Source: Planctomycetota bacterium
Lineage (GTDB): Bacteria > Planctomycetota > Planctomycetia > Pirellulales > Pirellulaceae
Assembly (NCBI GenBank): GCA_027622275.1
Contig: JAQBZB010000050.1
Location: 1-40,181 of the forward strand
Reading direction: 5' to 3'
DNA: 40,181 bases
The position numbers were made by a program, and so were the translations under genes. The number at the start of each line of letters is the position of its first letter. Position 1 is the first letter of the stretch. Under the pieces are notes generated by a model. The model searched no databases. It was not told where the DNA came from and worked only from the letters and a program-made list of their open reading frames with translations. This document shows positions 24,607 through 32,445 of this stretch, piece after piece.

Positions 24607-26151
24607 TCACTCCATCTTGCCATCATCGGCGTTGATTGGCAAATCGACTGTGACGACCGTCCCTTGTCCGGCTTCGCCAGCGATCTCGATTTTGCCGCCG
24701 TGACCTTGCACGATACCGTGCGCGATGCTCAGCCCAAGGCCCGTGCCGCCTTGCTTTTGTCGCGTCGAATAGAACGGGTCGAAGGCTCGCTGGCGCTGCT
24801 CGACGGTCATCCCCGGTCCGTCGTCTTCGACCGAAATCCGGACGCCATGCTTGGTCCGGGAAGTTCGAACGGTGACTTGGATCGGGCCGTCCGCCGACCG
24901 GCTGGCGTTGTCGATCAGATTCGTCAGGACTTGCTCGATCTCCAACTCGTTGATCCAAACTTCCGGCAAGTCCTCGGCCAATTGCAATTCGATCGTGGCA
25001 GTTTCACGTTCGGCATGTGGTAATGCCGAGACTCTGGCGTCGCGAACAACGGTGTTGATAGCAACCAGCGAACGCTCGGTCGGTTCCTGGCGTGAGAATT
25101 TCAAAACATTTTCGACAATCAGCCGACAGCGGTGAGCGGAACGAACGACGTTGTCGAGGCAGCGCTCCAACAGATGTTTGGCATCGGGATCGTCCTTGAA
25201 TCGCATGGCGGCTTCGGCGGCGTTCAGCGCGGCAGCGATCGGATTGTTGATTTCGTGTGCGATACCGGCCGCCATCGTGCCGATGGATGCCAGTCGTTCG
25301 GCTCGGCGCAGCGCCCCCTCCGTCTGTTTCTGTTCCGTGATATCCTGACCGACCGATTGCAGTTCGAGCAAAATGCCCCGTTCGTCAAAGATGCCTCGTT
25401 CCGTCCAGCGTTGCCACCGCGTCTCGCCGTCCGGGCCGACGTCTTTGTGTTCACCGCGAGCGACAGGATTGTCGACGGAGAGGGAAGCGATCCGGCTCTG
25501 TAACGCTTCGCGCTCCTCGTCACTGGACATCCAGGGGAACAGCGACTTGCCGATCAGCTCCTCGCGGGTCTTTTCAAAATAGCGACAGTACGCATCATTC
25601 ACGAACGTGTGAGTTCCATCCGGGAGCCAACGAACGATCAGCTCGGTTTGACCCTCCACGACGTTTCGATAACGCTCTTCGCTCGCTCGGAGTTGTGCGG
25701 TCCGGCGGGCAACGCGTTCCTCGAGTTCCGTGTTCAGCCGCCGGATTTCCAATTCGGCGCGTTTCCGCTCGACGCCGTATCGAATCGATCGGACCAGCAG
25801 CGAATCGCTGATCGCTTCATCCTTGATCAGGTAATCCTCGGCACCACTTCGGAGTGCTTCGAGTGCGACCTGCTCGTCGGTGACCCCCGTCAACACGATG
25901 ATCGGCAGGTCAGGCGCATCCGTGGCGAGACGCTCGAGTCCTTCGAGCCCATTGCAGTCCGACATCATCAGATCCAGGAGGACCACATCGAACTCGTGTT
26001 GCGAAAGCAGATGCACGGCGTCCCGCAGTTGCTCGGCGTGCTGAATGCGAAAGCGGGGCGACCGAACCGAGCCGAGCAACTTGGTGACCAGCATCGCATC
26101 GAGCGGGCTGTCCTCGACCAAGAGAACGTGAAAGGAGTCTCCGTCGCTCAC
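24607..26151 (-). CDS. Receiver-PAS histidine kinase (hybrid sensor)
   Basis: A 514-aa soluble kinase. Order: receiver (about 7-125; VLLVEDSPLDAM, Asp60 in FDVVLLDLMM), a coiled linker (about 130-165, RRLNTELEERVARRTAQL), a PAS domain (about 170-275; YRNVVEGQTELIVRWLPDGT, then SVGQDITEQK), and a kinase core: His299 (GIAHEINNPIAAA), Asn415 (LIDNAS), G1 DDGPGM, G2 GGTGLGLSIAHG. No membrane helix is present, so it senses an internal signal. The GTG start at 26151 is preferred: GGAG lies 8 bases upstream, 17 bases after the nadA stop. The upstream ATG at 26199 would overlap nadA by 32 bases. The next genes, the FixJ-type and receiver-only regulators, are likely outputs. Confidence 0.92.
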   Translation of the reverse strand: MSDGDSFHVLLVEDSPLDAMLVTKLLGSVRSPRFRIQHAEQLRDAVHLLSQHEFDVVLLDLMMSDCNGLEGLERLATDAPDLPIIVLTGVTDEQVALEALRSGAEDYLIKDEAISDSLLVRSIRYGVERKRAELEIRRLNTELEERVARRTAQLRASEERYRNVVEGQTELIVRWLPDGTHTFVNDAYCRYFEKTREELIGKSLFPWMSSDEEREALQSRIASLSVDNPVARGEHKDVGPDGETRWQRWTERGIFDERGILLELQSVGQDITEQKQTEGALRRAERLASIGTMAAGIAHEINNPIAAALNAAEAAMRFKDDPDAKHLLERCLDNVVRSAHRCRLIVENVLKFSRQEPTERSLVAINTVVRDARVSALPHAERETATIELQLAEDLPEVWINELEIEQVLTNLIDNASRSADGPIQVTVRTSRTKHGVRISVEDDGPGMTVEQRQRAFDPFYSTRQKQGGTGLGLSIAHGIVQGHGGKIEIAGEAGQGTVVTVDLPINADDGKME

Positions 26152-26167
26152 GATGCCCGCTCCGCGA

Positions 26168-27307
26168 TCATTTGACTTCCAACATCCGTTCGAGTGCAAT
26201 GAGCGACCACTTTGAAGTCTCCCGGTCGACGTCGATCACGTTGATCGGAGTGCCCGCCGCGAGGTTCTCCAAGCTCCAGCAAAGATGAGCCAGATCGATC
26301 CGGTACATCGTCGCACACATGCAGATGACGGGCGACAAGAAGTGAATCTCCTGCTCTGGATGCTCGGCTTTCAGCCGGTTCACCAGATGCAACTCCGTGC
26401 CGATCGCCCACTTGGTGCCCGCCGGCGCGGCTTCGACTTGTCTAATGATGTAGCCCGTCGAACCCGACAGATCGGCAATGTCATTCACTTCCCGCGGGCA
26501 TTCGGGATGCACGAGAATCTTGATGCCCGGAGTCTTCTCGCGCAATTGATGGACGTGCTCGGGGCGAAACATCTGGTGAACGCTGCAATGCCCTTGCCAG
26601 AGGATGACCTTGCTCGCTTCGAGCACCTGTTCGGTGTTGCCGCCAAAGTCATCATCGTGCGGATTCCAGACAGGCATCCGGTCGTTCGCGATGCCCATCT
26701 TGAGAGCCGTGTTGCGACCAAGGTGTTGGTCGGGAAAGAACAGCACTCGGCTCGTTCGCTGGAACGACCATTCGAGAACGGCGGCGGCGTTGCTCGATGT
26801 GCAGACGATGCCGCCATGTTTGCCACAGAACGCTTTTAAGCTGGCCGCGGAATTGATGTAAGTGACGGGCGTGATGTCGTCCGTGTCGATCACTTCGCCA
26901 AGGTCATCCCACGCCGCTTCAACTTGCTCGATCGCAGCCATGTCGGCCATCGAACAACCCGCTGCCATGTCCGGCAACACGACAGTGACTCGCTCGCCAG
27001 CTCGCTCCGTTAGTTTCTCAGGGCGATTCGCCAGGATGTCTGCGGTCTCGGCCATGAAGTGTACGCCGCAAAACGCGATGTAGCGACAATCGCTGCTCGA
27101 CGCCGCCATCTGACTCAACTGATAGCTGTCCCCCCGCAGATCGCTCAGCGCAATCACTTCATCTTGCTGATAGTGATGGCCCAGTATTAATAGCTTCGGT
27201 CCCAAAGATTCGCGGACGGCATTGATTCGCCGAGCGAGTTCGTCGTTTTCGAGCGACTTGTAAGGTGCCAACTCGTAGGTCGGCGTAGGATCGATTGCGA
27301 TGGACAT
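26168..27307 (-). CDS. nadA: Quinolinate synthase NadA
   Basis: This enzyme condenses iminoaspartate with dihydroxyacetone phosphate to make quinolinate, the second step of de novo NAD synthesis, using a [4Fe-4S] cluster. The 379-aa sequence has LLILGHHYQQDEVIALSDLR, FCGVHFMAETADILA, the cluster motif DMAAGCSMADM (Cys118), ICGK/CTSSNA in CGKHGGIVCTSSNAA, GHCSVHQMF (Cys241) and the C-terminal VICMCATM (Cys329/Cys331). These match the three cluster cysteines of NadA, though which of the last two is the ligand is uncertain. It is first in the minus-strand run that leads into the sensory genes. A TATAAT lies at 27359-27354. Confidence 0.95.
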   Translation of the reverse strand: MSIAIDPTPTYELAPYKSLENDELARRINAVRESLGPKLLILGHHYQQDEVIALSDLRGDSYQLSQMAASSSDCRYIAFCGVHFMAETADILANRPEKLTERAGERVTVVLPDMAAGCSMADMAAIEQVEAAWDDLGEVIDTDDITPVTYINSAASLKAFCGKHGGIVCTSSNAAAVLEWSFQRTSRVLFFPDQHLGRNTALKMGIANDRMPVWNPHDDDFGGNTEQVLEASKVILWQGHCSVHQMFRPEHVHQLREKTPGIKILVHPECPREVNDIADLSGSTGYIIRQVEAAPAGTKWAIGTELHLVNRLKAEHPEQEIHFLSPVICMCATMYRIDLAHLCWSLENLAAGTPINVIDVDRETSKWSLIALERMLEVK

Positions 27308-27353
27308 AGCATCTGAATTCGGTGAAATGACTCAGTTGTCTCGAACTGTCAGC

Positions 27354-27359
27354 ATTATA
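27354..27359 (-). promoter_or_regulatory. Candidate -10 box of nadA and the downstream sensory genes
   Basis: A perfect TATAAT on the minus strand, 46 bases before the nadA ATG. The -35 position reads TGTCGA with 17-base spacing, which is weak, so this may need an activator. Confidence 0.45.
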
Positions 27360-27497
27360 GACCGCTCGCGACGCCCTCGACAGTCTTGTGTTTTGCCTGC
27401 GTTTGAAGAGGTTAGGCAAAGTTTGCGGGCACCGCGACCGATAAGGGATGACGAGACAGTCACTTCGAAGTGTCCGTAGCTAGCACAATCACCCACC

Positions 27498-27956
27498 ATG
27501 GCCGACTTTACACCCGAAATCACGTCCGAGAACTTGTCCACGTCCGAAGCAGGTGGCGGGGAACTCGCGACGCCGCAGCCAACCGAGGGTGATCGGCCGG
27601 CTGCGTCGCAGCCCCCTGCAAAGTCCCGCATCCAGTACGCCGATATCGAGGACGGGATTCGCCAACTGCCGACCTATGCGAAAAGTCTGTTGAAAGTTCG
27701 CGTCCCGGTAACCGTGACTTTAGCTTCGGCCAAATATCCGGTGAGCCAGATCTTGGAACTCGGTCCCGGCTCGATCATCCAGTTCAACAAGCCGTGCGAG
27801 GATAACTTGACGTTGGAAGTGGGCGACCACTCGATCGCCAAGGGAGAAGCCGTCAAGGTCGGCGACAAGTTCGGCCTGTGGATTACTTCGATGACGATGC
27901 CGGACGAGCGCTTCTGGGTCATTCACGGTCGACGTAGCGGCGCTCGCGTCAAGTAG
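27498..27956 (+). CDS. FliN/SpoA-domain protein
   Basis: A 152-aa protein. Residues 1-50 are Pro/Glu/Ser-rich and disordered. Residues 62-140 are a SpoA (surface presentation of antigens/FliN) domain: SLLKVRVPVTVTLASAKYPV, SQILELGPGSIIQFNK, LTLEVGDHSIAKGEAVKVGD, KFGLWIT. FliN forms part of the flagellar C-ring. No other flagellar genes are near, and planctomycetes sometimes keep stand-alone FliN-like proteins, so a motor role is likely but unproved. The C-terminus ends in basic residues. Confidence 0.88.
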   Translation: MADFTPEITSENLSTSEAGGGELATPQPTEGDRPAASQPPAKSRIQYADIEDGIRQLPTYAKSLLKVRVPVTVTLASAKYPVSQILELGPGSIIQFNKPCEDNLTLEVGDHSIAKGEAVKVGDKFGLWITSMTMPDERFWVIHGRRSGARVK

Positions 27957-27962
27957 CACAAT

Positions 27963-28014
27963 GTAGACCGCACACTCCGTGTGCGGAATTCGGCACACGG
28001 AGTGTGCCCTCTAC
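27963..28014. repeat. CACACTCCGTGTGC-family inverted repeat, copy 2
   Basis: Same element as at 18666-18717, with the same GGAATTCG loop, but two adjacent stem positions have changed and no longer pair (C opposite C). It starts 7 bases after the FliN-like stop, and lies between convergent genes. Confidence 0.85.
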
Positions 28015-28036
28015 AATTCTGCGGTTACGAATCGCC

Positions 28037-28873
28037 CTACGGCAGCTTTTGAAGAAGCCGGCCGGCTCGCTCCCAGCCGTCGTCGCCGAGTTCGCTGATC
28101 GAGAGCCGCAGCTTGTCGCGGTTCTTTTCGATCTGGCGGTTCGCCTGGGCCACTAACTTGGGACGCCGCTCGTTGATTTCTTCTTGAAGCACATCGCGCA
28201 GACTTCGTCCCAACTGCTCGACACCCGGGCCCTGCAAGTTGCTGACGCGTTGCAGATCGAAGCTGACCAGCGTGAGATCGGCGGCCGTTATCTCAGGTTC
28301 GATGACGAGATCCGGAATGATCTGTTCGAAGTCGAGCTTCATACTTGCTTCGCAGGTCAGCCTTAGTCGCACGACAGCCTCCGCGTCGGTACTCAGGCTG
28401 ATCAGTTGGACTCCCCGCTCCCACTGCGACAGCCTCGCGAACAGCCCCAACTTTGCATCGATGGCAATCTCAAACGCAACGCTGCTTCCCTCCGCAGGCC
28501 GAACATTCTCGATCCGAAGATCAAACTGCTTCTCCGGGTCGATCAGCCACGCGCGATAGCGTTTCCACGTGCCATGATTCACATCGCGCCATCTCCGCTT
28601 CGTCTTCAGTCGCAATCCGTCCAACGAGACCCGCACCCCGTTCCACACGCGTGTCGTCCCGCCCCAATGCTTGGCGTTCTCGTAAGTCTCGGGGATCGCG
28701 GCGAGCGCGAGCTGTCGCAGCAGATCTTTCGAGCCGCCTTGATCGACCAACGCCACTACTTCCGCCGCTTCGGACACGGACAGCCGCGCATCCTGCTGCG
28801 CCCGTGCCTGCACGGCACTCAACAGCAGTAACGCAACGGCTCCGCCGACTGCTTTCGTGATCACCGCGCCCAT
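28037..28873 (-). CDS. Exported protein of unknown function
   Basis: A 278-aa protein with a clear signal peptide (MGAVITKAVGGAVALLLLSA, ending VQARAQ). The mature part is mixed alpha/beta with alternating strands (FDLRIENVRPAEGSSVAFEI, VQLISLSTDAEAVVRLRLTC) and a long basic C-terminal helix (about 235-262, DVLQEEINERRPKLVAQANR). I do not recognise the family; the repeated beta strands suggest a lipid-binding-like or SRPBCC-like barrel, but this is weak. Its 3' end faces the FliN-like gene across the palindrome at 27963-28014. Confidence 0.7.
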   Translation of the reverse strand: MGAVITKAVGGAVALLLLSAVQARAQQDARLSVSEAAEVVALVDQGGSKDLLRQLALAAIPETYENAKHWGGTTRVWNGVRVSLDGLRLKTKRRWRDVNHGTWKRYRAWLIDPEKQFDLRIENVRPAEGSSVAFEIAIDAKLGLFARLSQWERGVQLISLSTDAEAVVRLRLTCEASMKLDFEQIIPDLVIEPEITAADLTLVSFDLQRVSNLQGPGVEQLGRSLRDVLQEEINERRPKLVAQANRQIEKNRDKLRLSISELGDDGWERAGRLLQKLP

Positions 28874-29361
28874 GAATATTCCCCGTCTCCGCGATCGTTG
28901 ACTCTCGGAAGGGTATGCGGAAGCTGCCCGTCAGGGAAGTGGAATTGTCGCTGTTCGTCAGACTTGCGACCGCTATCGAACTATCTGGCCGAAGGATGCT
29001 ATCTACAGCGAATCGGCCTACTCCTCGTCGCAGGCTTCCAGCCTGTCCTGGCCCTGCGGCACCGCCGTCATGGGAATCGTCCGGTTGTAATCGCGCTGGA
29101 CTACTACAGGGTTTCGCCTTGGAGTCGCTCGATATGCAGGGCTTTTGTTTTATTCAATCTGTGGCGAGTGCGTCTGAGTAGCATGGCCTCGTAGGCCGTG
29201 TGTTTTCAGAATTTCCCAGGCCGACACGGCCTACGAGGCCATGCTACTTCTTACGCAATTTCAAACAAACATAAGCCCTGCGCTTGATTTGACTGCTGTT
29301 GGCGAGGTTCTGAAACACCTGATAGAATTGGAATTGCCGCATCTCGAAGAGGAGTTGATCC
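28874..29361. other. 488-base gap with a palindrome and a short coding relic
   Basis: No intact gene. It holds the inverted repeat at 29178-29247 and a stretch at 29048-29095 that on the minus strand reads RDYNRTIPMTAVPQGQ, similar to 30227-30274. GCAGGCTTCCAGCCTG at about 29030-29045 is another small palindrome. The promoter of the small gene pair at 29362 should lie at its right end. Confidence 0.5.
29178..29247. repeat. Perfect 24-bp inverted repeat (GTAGCATGGCC type)
   Basis: Arms 29178-29201 and 29224-29247 are perfect reverse complements around a 22-base loop. The arm also contains GGCCTCGTAGGCC, itself nearly symmetric. It lies upstream of the 71-aa gene. Confidence 0.8.
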
Positions 29362-29577
29362 ATGAAAGTTGTGATTCAGTTGACGAAGGACGAAGAAGCA
29401 AAGGCGCTGCCGATCCTCTTACGACATTCGCCGGGCACGGTTTTGCAGAACCGCACTTACGTCGTGAACACCGAGGCCGCCGCTGAGCTACGTCAGTCAG
29501 GCATTGAATTCACGGAACTTAGCCGCGAGTCGAACGCGCCGAGCCTGGAAGAAGCCGGTTCCGGTGAAAGAGTATGA
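29362..29577 (+). CDS. Small hypothetical protein, first of an overlapping pair
   Basis: A 71-aa acidic protein (MKVVIQLTKDEEAKALPILL, then RHSPGTVLQNRTYVV). GAGGAG lies 7 bases before the ATG, a strong ribosome-binding site. The N-terminal half is conserved-looking; the end from about residue 55 is low complexity. It overlaps the next gene by 14 bases. I do not recognise a family with a known function. The short length, order and overlap would fit a toxin-antitoxin or regulator-effector pair, but nothing in the sequence proves it. Confidence 0.6.
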   Translation: MKVVIQLTKDEEAKALPILLRHSPGTVLQNRTYVVNTEAAAELRQSGIEFTELSRESNAPSLEEAGSGERV

Positions 29578-29869
29578 CGTTTTTGTTCCGCTCTTCTACA
29601 ACGACGGCAAACCGGTAGAAGCGGAGAAGTTTCAGGAGCTGCAGGAGGTCCTGCTCGAACGGTTCGAGGGTCTGACGTTTTTCCCCCAGCCAAACAAGGG
29701 CTTTTGGAAGATGGCTGGCGTCACCTATCGCGACGAAATCGTCGTGTATCGCGTCATCACTTCATCCGAGGGAGCGCGGCACTTCCTGGAAGAGTTCAAG
29801 GAAGAGTTGAAATCGGCGTTGGATCAGGAGGAGATCCTGATCGTAGAGCGCGACGTCGACACGCTGTGA
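29564..29869 (+). CDS. Conserved hypothetical protein, second of the pair
   Basis: A 101-aa protein from the GTG at 29564; an open frame from ATG 29504 exists, but its first 20 codons overlap the gene before and look non-coding. The sequence is KEYDVFVPLFYNDGKPVEAE, then LLERFEGLTFFPQPNKGFWK, VTYRDEIVVYRVITSS and KSALDQEEILIVERDVDTL. The strand-helix-strand pattern with ILIVERDVDTL at the end suggests a small ferredoxin-like fold. I have a sense that this family recurs in many bacteria as a hypothetical protein, without known activity. It overlaps the 71-aa gene by 14 bases and is probably coupled to it. Confidence 0.65.
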   Translation: MKEYDVFVPLFYNDGKPVEAEKFQELQEVLLERFEGLTFFPQPNKGFWKMAGVTYRDEIVVYRVITSSEGARHFLEEFKEELKSALDQEEILIVERDVDTL

Positions 29870-30315
29870 ATCAGACTGACCCGTCCGGTCGCGTTAACGC
29901 AGCCACAAAAAACACAAGAAGCACAAGACTTCGCCACTACCGGGTTTTTCTTGCCGTGCCTTTTCGTGTTTCTCGTGGCGAAAACTTGTTCGCGGTCTTC
30001 AAAAACTCGGGCGCGTCGAGGCCGATCTTGGGCAAGTCGTTGATGTCGTGAGTGCTGCGGGTCCAGAGGAATGGGCCCGGCTTTCCATCAGTACGTGTGC
30101 CGGCGAGTTGGCCGGAGAGGTCCCAGAGGGTGGAGAGGTGTTGGAAGTAACCCATTCAATCGCAAATCGGAAATCAAAAAAATCGACAATCCCATTCGGT
30201 CACCACTCGCGGCACTCCCGACTGAACTGGCCCTGCAACACAAACGTCATGGGAAACTTCAGGTCGTAGCCTCGCTTAGCACTACGCTGACCTGCGAAGT
30301 GTACCAAGTTTGATA
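29870..30315. other. 446-base gap with coding relics and a palindromic stretch
   Basis: No intact gene. On the minus strand, 30155-29985 reads MGYFQHLSTLWDLSGQLAGT, then LWTRSTHDINDLPKIGLDAP, which looks like real coding sequence but has no match I know and is out of any full gene. At 30274-30206 the minus strand reads RGYDLKFPMTFVLQGQ and FSRECREW then a stop. A diffuse inverted repeat (CTTCGCCAC at 29930, GTGGCGAAAAC at about 29975) is also present. Together these look like decayed genes next to the TIR cassette. Confidence 0.45.
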
Positions 30316-31383
30316 TCACCTCGAACTCGAACGTGTCCGGCGCGCTAATTGCCACGTGTGATCAAACCATCGCACGAGTTCATCGACTGTAGACTCAGAC
30401 ACGCCTTCGTCAAAAGCGATGAGCGGCGTTTTTGCACCGAGAAAATCGACGGCGGTTACATCGGCATCGGGTAGTTTCTTTGTATGATCGCCAACGATGT
30501 ACAAACCAAACCACGCGCGACAGTCATCAACTAAGATCATCTTGAGACAGGGATCGAAAGGAAATTGACGTTCCTCTACTTCAATTGGGTAGTTTGGGAA
30601 GATGTCTCGGAAAGCGGCCACGCTTACTTCATCAGCATTGGTTCTCGCTGCCGTCCAGTAGGCTTTGTCCGATTTCTTTCTACTGTTCCAGATGTGAAAT
30701 GGCTTGCTCATATCGGGACGAAGAATTGACAATCCGATTTCGGACATGTCCGTCAGATTTTCCAAAAGCCCAAAGAGCGTAATCAATTCAGTGAGCGATG
30801 TTTGAAGAGTGTAACAACATACCTTTAAATGCACGCGTTCTTGATGTTTTACCCATTGGAAAATCCTCTCCGCAACACCGAGATTCTGATCACGCAATAA
30901 CGAACCAAGACCAACCTTCGCGGAATCCTCTGTCGATGCTGCTTGGCCAATCTTTTCGCAGATTTCCTTTAGAACGTCGTCTTCGCGGTTTCCTAATCGG
31001 GTCAGCGGCGTGCAAACGTCATGCGCGGCCTGAATCCTCGCCAGCGGAGTTGCCTCCCAAATGCTGTTGCGAACCAAAATCCAAAGAAGCTTAACTCCTC
31101 GCGTTTCCTCCGCCTGTAGCAAGTACGGAAGTTCTACTTCCGTGACAAAATCGGAGGCCAGGAAATCTGGGCTGACTAGCAATACAGCAACCTTCGCATT
31201 CCCTAATGCGGCTTCAATCTCTTCGCGCCAATCCTGGCCTGGTTTGATTTTTCGATCGTGCCAAACCTTCGTGGTTGTCGCGTGCAACAGAAGCGGTGCC
31301 ATCATGGTGAGGAGTTTTTCGAGCCAAGCTTCATCCTTATGGCTGTAGCTGATGAAAACCAATTCGCGCGTTCGATCGGCCAT
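30316..31383 (-). CDS. TIR-domain protein with a novel C-terminal domain
   Basis: A 355-aa protein. Residues 7-140 are a TIR_2-type TIR domain: VFISYSHKDEAWLEKL, then VWHDRKIKPGQDWREEIEAA, VAVLLVSPDFLASDFVTEVE. Glu82 or Glu84 is in the position of the NADase catalytic glutamate. Bacterial TIR domains of this class cleave NAD+ in antiphage systems. Residues 160-355 are unlike any family I can name: ICEKIGQAASTED, a helical part, then FDPCLKMILVDDCRAWFGLY and DELVRWFDHTWQLARR. That part may sense a partner or ligand. It is the second gene of an operon, 9 bases after the 317-aa gene. By eye the region is lower in GC than its flanks, so transfer is likely. Confidence 0.85.
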   Translation of the reverse strand: MADRTRELVFISYSHKDEAWLEKLLTMMAPLLLHATTTKVWHDRKIKPGQDWREEIEAALGNAKVAVLLVSPDFLASDFVTEVELPYLLQAEETRGVKLLWILVRNSIWEATPLARIQAAHDVCTPLTRLGNREDDVLKEICEKIGQAASTEDSAKVGLGSLLRDQNLGVAERIFQWVKHQERVHLKVCCYTLQTSLTELITLFGLLENLTDMSEIGLSILRPDMSKPFHIWNSRKKSDKAYWTAARTNADEVSVAAFRDIFPNYPIEVEERQFPFDPCLKMILVDDCRAWFGLYIVGDHTKKLPDADVTAVDFLGAKTPLIAFDEGVSESTVDELVRWFDHTWQLARRTRSSSR

Positions 31384-31392
31384 GAACTGCCC

Positions 31393-32331
31393 TCAAACAC
31401 CCAAGACACCACAGATGTTGTCAACGAAATCGAACTGCAAATCGCTGATTCTGTTGGCTGGGATCAAAGCGTGTGTTAGCAGGGGCGGGAATCGCAAGCC
31501 CGTTAGGACTTGCTTAACGGCATTCTTGTGTCGAGCCTTGTCGCGGTTCCAAAATGGCGTTTGGAGAAGCAACACGGACTCCATAGCTTGTTCTAGGACG
31601 GTGTTAGCATCGGATGTGTGGTCGGAAATGACCATGTCGAGCGCTGTGTCTGAAAGCTCTAACACGATGGCATGATCGATCGTCCGCGGTTGAGTCTCTC
31701 GATTATAGCACTGCAAGAATTCGGGTATTGGAATGACTCGGACAAGGGAATCCAATATCTCCCTACCCTCAGGAGACAGCCGCTTGCCAGGCGCATAATC
31801 TGCATCGACGCGACGAAATAAGTGGCGTGCGAGGTCCCAGATTCCCAGCAGTCTCTCACCAACGCATGTGCATGCGTGTAGACGTCCAGCTTGGCACCAA
31901 ACGTAGGCCCAATCACAGGCCACTAGGCTTGCAGTGTTGTTGGCGTCTCGGCGCAAGGCAATCTTGCCGGCGTTTAGAATCGCATCTCTCGAACTCCCAG
32001 AAAACTCCCAGCCCAGTTCCACGCCAAGACAACGAAGTAAAAGTGAAGTTCTGCCCACACCCTCTGGTCCGGCGCTTGACTTGCGTGAATGAAAGACCGC
32101 GACGTTCCCAGCGGGCGTTTCAAGCAAACCGCAAAGCGTGTCACAATACGGCGCGTCGGGCAGGCTCGCCACGGGTGCAAAGATATCCGAATGGGAACGA
32201 AGGAAGGCCGCTTCCCGGCCGAAAGCACTGCTGAATTCGGCGATATCTAGATAGCTGGTTAATTTGTTTTGAAGTCCGGCGCGGTGAGATGCTGCGATCG
32301 CAGTTATTGGGCTCGACGAATTCCTGTTCAT
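31393..32331 (-). CDS. Unknown protein, first gene of the TIR cassette
   Basis: The ATG at 32331 gives 312 aa (MNRNSSSPITAIAASHRAGL...); an upstream ATG at 32346 gives 317. I do not recognise a family. The visible parts are a soluble helical N-terminus (LQNKLTSYLDIAEFSSAFGR), a middle segment with several Cys and Trp (ACDWAYVWCQAGRLHACTCV), and a helical C-terminus (TVLEQAMESVLLLQTPFWNR, then ISDLQFDFVDNICGVLGV). There is no signal peptide and no membrane helix. It is read just before the TIR gene with a 9-base gap, so it should be a sensor, regulator or partner of that effector (inference). Base composition is like the TIR gene and unlike the housekeeping genes around. Confidence 0.7.
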   Translation of the reverse strand: MNRNSSSPITAIAASHRAGLQNKLTSYLDIAEFSSAFGREAAFLRSHSDIFAPVASLPDAPYCDTLCGLLETPAGNVAVFHSRKSSAGPEGVGRTSLLLRCLGVELGWEFSGSSRDAILNAGKIALRRDANNTASLVACDWAYVWCQAGRLHACTCVGERLLGIWDLARHLFRRVDADYAPGKRLSPEGREILDSLVRVIPIPEFLQCYNRETQPRTIDHAIVLELSDTALDMVISDHTSDANTVLEQAMESVLLLQTPFWNRDKARHKNAVKQVLTGLRFPPLLTHALIPANRISDLQFDFVDNICGVLGV

Positions 32332-32445
32332 ACGATTTCCGAACACTTTCGTAAGATCCTAACTTCGTTCAACATCGCGAAGCCTTCAAGTCCATCTGTG
32401 TCTTCTAGCTTATCGCACTGGCAGAGGTTGATACAGTTTCATTTT

